Source: Thioalkalivibrio sp.
GTDB taxonomy: Bacteria > Pseudomonadota > Gammaproteobacteria > Ectothiorhodospirales > Ectothiorhodospiraceae
DNA: 6,734 nucleotides
Assembly: GCA_003553165.1 (NCBI GenBank)
Contig: PUOZ01000152.1
Location: 1-6,734, forward strand
Direction: 5' to 3'
Position numbers and translations under genes: made by a program. Position 1 is the stretch's first letter; each line of letters begins with the position of its first letter. The notes beneath the pieces were generated by a model that saw nothing but the letters and a program-made list of their open reading frames with translations, was not told where the DNA came from and did not search any database. Positions 5,880 through 6,734 of the stretch are shown one piece after another.

Positions 5880-6359
5880 ATGAAACTCTCAACCAAGGGC
5901 CGCTTCGCCATCACCGCGATGATGGACATCGCCATCCACGAGCGCAGTGGACCCGTCACCCTGATCGGAATATCCGAACGCCAGGGTATCTCGATGTCTT
6001 ACCTTGAGCAGATGTTCGCCAAGCTGCGCAAGGGCGGCCTGGTCGAAGGCATCCGCGGTCCCGGTGGTGGTTATCGCCTGGCCCGGCGCCCCGAGCGGAT
6101 CAGCGTGGCCGACATCATCGACGCGCTCGGCGACACGATGAACCTGACCCGGCTGAAGCAGCACCAGGACGAGGTCGAAGACGAACCGCCGCTGACCGAG
6201 GTTCTCTGGCAGGAATTCGACCAGCAGCTGCACGACTTTCTGGACGGCATCACGCTGGACCAGTTTGCCAACCACCCGGAAGTGCTGAAGGTGATGGGCA
6301 AGCCGGACGTGCGGCAGTTCCGACCGCGGCACCACTTCATCTTCGACAGCGCCGCCTGA
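5880..6359 (+). CDS. Rrf2 family regulator, IscR-like but without cluster ligands
   Basis: A 159-residue protein aligning without gaps to E. coli IscR over about the first 110 residues: MKLSTKGRFAITAMMDIA, the recognition-helix segment SERQGISMSYLEQMFAKLRK (32-51, with Glu43 kept), and the wing RGPGGGYRLA (59-68). IscR holds a [2Fe-2S] cluster with Cys92, Cys98, Cys104 and His107; here those positions are Leu92, Glu98, Pro104 and Glu107, and the whole protein has no cysteine. DNA binding is therefore likely, Fe-S sensing by the IscR mechanism is not. The C-terminal part (ITLDQFANHPEVLKVMGKPD) still resembles the IscR dimer region. The ATG at 5880 has AGGAG 7 nt upstream; an earlier ATG at 5847 lies within the -10 box. 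No isc genes follow in the window. Confidence 0.9.
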   Translation: MKLSTKGRFAITAMMDIAIHERSGPVTLIGISERQGISMSYLEQMFAKLRKGGLVEGIRGPGGGYRLARRPERISVADIIDALGDTMNLTRLKQHQDEVEDEPPLTEVLWQEFDQQLHDFLDGITLDQFANHPEVLKVMGKPDVRQFRPRHHFIFDSAA

Positions 6360-6384
6360 GCCACACCCCAACCCCATTCCCCTA

Positions 6385-6511
6385 CTTCGTGTCTTCGCGA
6401 TCTTCCCGGTAAATAAGGCCCTTACCCTCACCCGGCCCGAGGCAAGGCCTTATCACCGGGAAGACCGGGGAGGTTTTGAGGGGACGGGTATCTCGCTGAT
6501 TTCCACGCCAC
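6385..6511. repeat. Interspersed repeat element, copy 1
   Basis: Inverted arms TCTTCCCGGT (6401-6410) and ACCGGGAAGA (6455-6464) are continued inward by ATAAGGCC (6413-6420) and GGCCTTAT (6446-6453), so an 18-bp, slightly interrupted stem can form. Outside, the arms are 9-nt units (CTTCGCGAT on the left; ACCGGGAAG and ACCGGGGAG on the right). A 41-bp tail (6471-6511) then matches copy 2 exactly. It begins about 25 bp after the Rrf2 stop and could also act as a 3'-end structure for that gene. Confidence 0.75.
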
Positions 6512-6589
6512 GGTCTTGGCGAGGGGCCAGCCGCGATCACGAAACCTCCGCTTTACCCGCCCTGGTTGCCCAAGCCTCACCGCAAACTC

Positions 6590-6734
6590 CCTCCCCTTCT
6601 TCCCCTTCTTCCCGATCTTCCCGGTAAATCAATCCCGTGCCCTCCCCCGGCCCGAGGCAGGGCTTATCACCGGGAAGACCGGGGAGACCGGGAAGGTTTT
6701 GAGGGGACGGGTATCTCGCTGATTTCCACGCCAC
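6590..6734. repeat. Interspersed repeat element, copy 2 (runs to window edge)
   Basis: The same element as at 6385-6511, about 215 bp further on. It has four left-arm 9-nt units (6590-6625, ending CTTCCCGAT then CTTCCCGGT) and three right-arm units (ACCGGGAAG, ACCGGGGAG, ACCGGGAAG; 6669-6695). It carries one more right-arm 9-mer than copy 1. Its last 41 bases (6694-6734) are identical to 6471-6511, and the match is still perfect where the window ends, so the element may continue. Confidence 0.75.

Larger units (their letters stand above)
6360..6734. other. Gene-free region with two repeat elements
   Basis: The 375 bp after the Rrf2 gene contain no convincing coding sequence. Short open frames here translate to low-complexity LPGLPG- or REE-rich peptides that simply read the 9-nt tandem units. 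The content is two related repeat elements separated by about 80 bp of unremarkable DNA (6512-6589). No promoter or tRNA is evident. Confidence 0.7.

Noticed and set aside
6516..6734. Small open frames on both strands near the right edge
   Set aside because: Their translations (LPGLPG, REDREEGEEGE, FFPFFPIFP) come from the 9-nt tandem units of the repeat element; no ribosome-binding site or family similarity.
6385..6734. CRISPR array
   Set aside because: Only two copies, about 215 bp apart, with internal inverted arms; this is not the repeat-spacer pattern of CRISPR.

Overview
This GC-rich window looks like chromosomal housekeeping DNA from a gammaproteobacterium. The gene order resembles Pseudomonas (trpG-trpD-trpC ... 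OsmC-like gene, speD, coq7). The base composition and the IscR-like regulator would also fit the Chromatiales/Ectothiorhodospiraceae. The taxonomic guess comes from gene order and protein similarity recalled from memory, not from a search.

Layout, left to right. Positions 3-143 hold the last codons of a plus-strand gene resembling the C-terminal half of a GlcF-type Fe-S (CCG-domain) protein. Its stop codon sits inside a REP/REPIN-like inverted repeat (138-217). Next is coq7 (257-898, plus), a di-iron ubiquinone-biosynthesis hydroxylase. It converges on a leftward block on the minus strand. In order of transcription the block is trpG (4887-4294), trpD (4196-3165), trpC (3177-2356), a YhfA-like OsmC gene (2286-1831) and speD (1763-951). 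trpD and trpC overlap. speD has its own good sigma70-type promoter in the gap after the OsmC gene. trpGDC supply three activities of tryptophan synthesis: the glutamine amidotransferase of anthranilate synthase, the phosphoribosyltransferase and indole-glycerol-phosphate synthase. trpE is not in the window. The crp/vfr gene found between trpC and the OsmC gene in Pseudomonas is absent; only 69 bp lie there.

Divergent from trpG is a gene for a secreted histidine-phosphatase-family protein (5051-5638, plus). It is followed by a hairpin-rich gap and then by an Rrf2/IscR-type regulator (5880-6359, plus). This regulator aligns without gaps to E. coli IscR through the DNA-binding and cluster regions, but it has lost all three cluster cysteines and the histidine ligand and contains no cysteine at all. 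Its promoter has a strong extended -10 element and an IscR type-1-like dyad over the -35. The same TTGAC-N8-TCAGG arrangement occurs over the speD -35.

The last 375 bp (6360-6734) hold no convincing gene. They contain two copies of a roughly 120-145 bp repeat element made of 9-nt tandem units in inverted arms plus a 41-bp identical tail. I see no tRNA, rRNA, CRISPR, transposase or phage gene, and no evidence of a new multi-gene system. The points most worth following up are the cysteine-free IscR homologue with its promoter site, the missing crp, and the 9-nt-arm repeat family.
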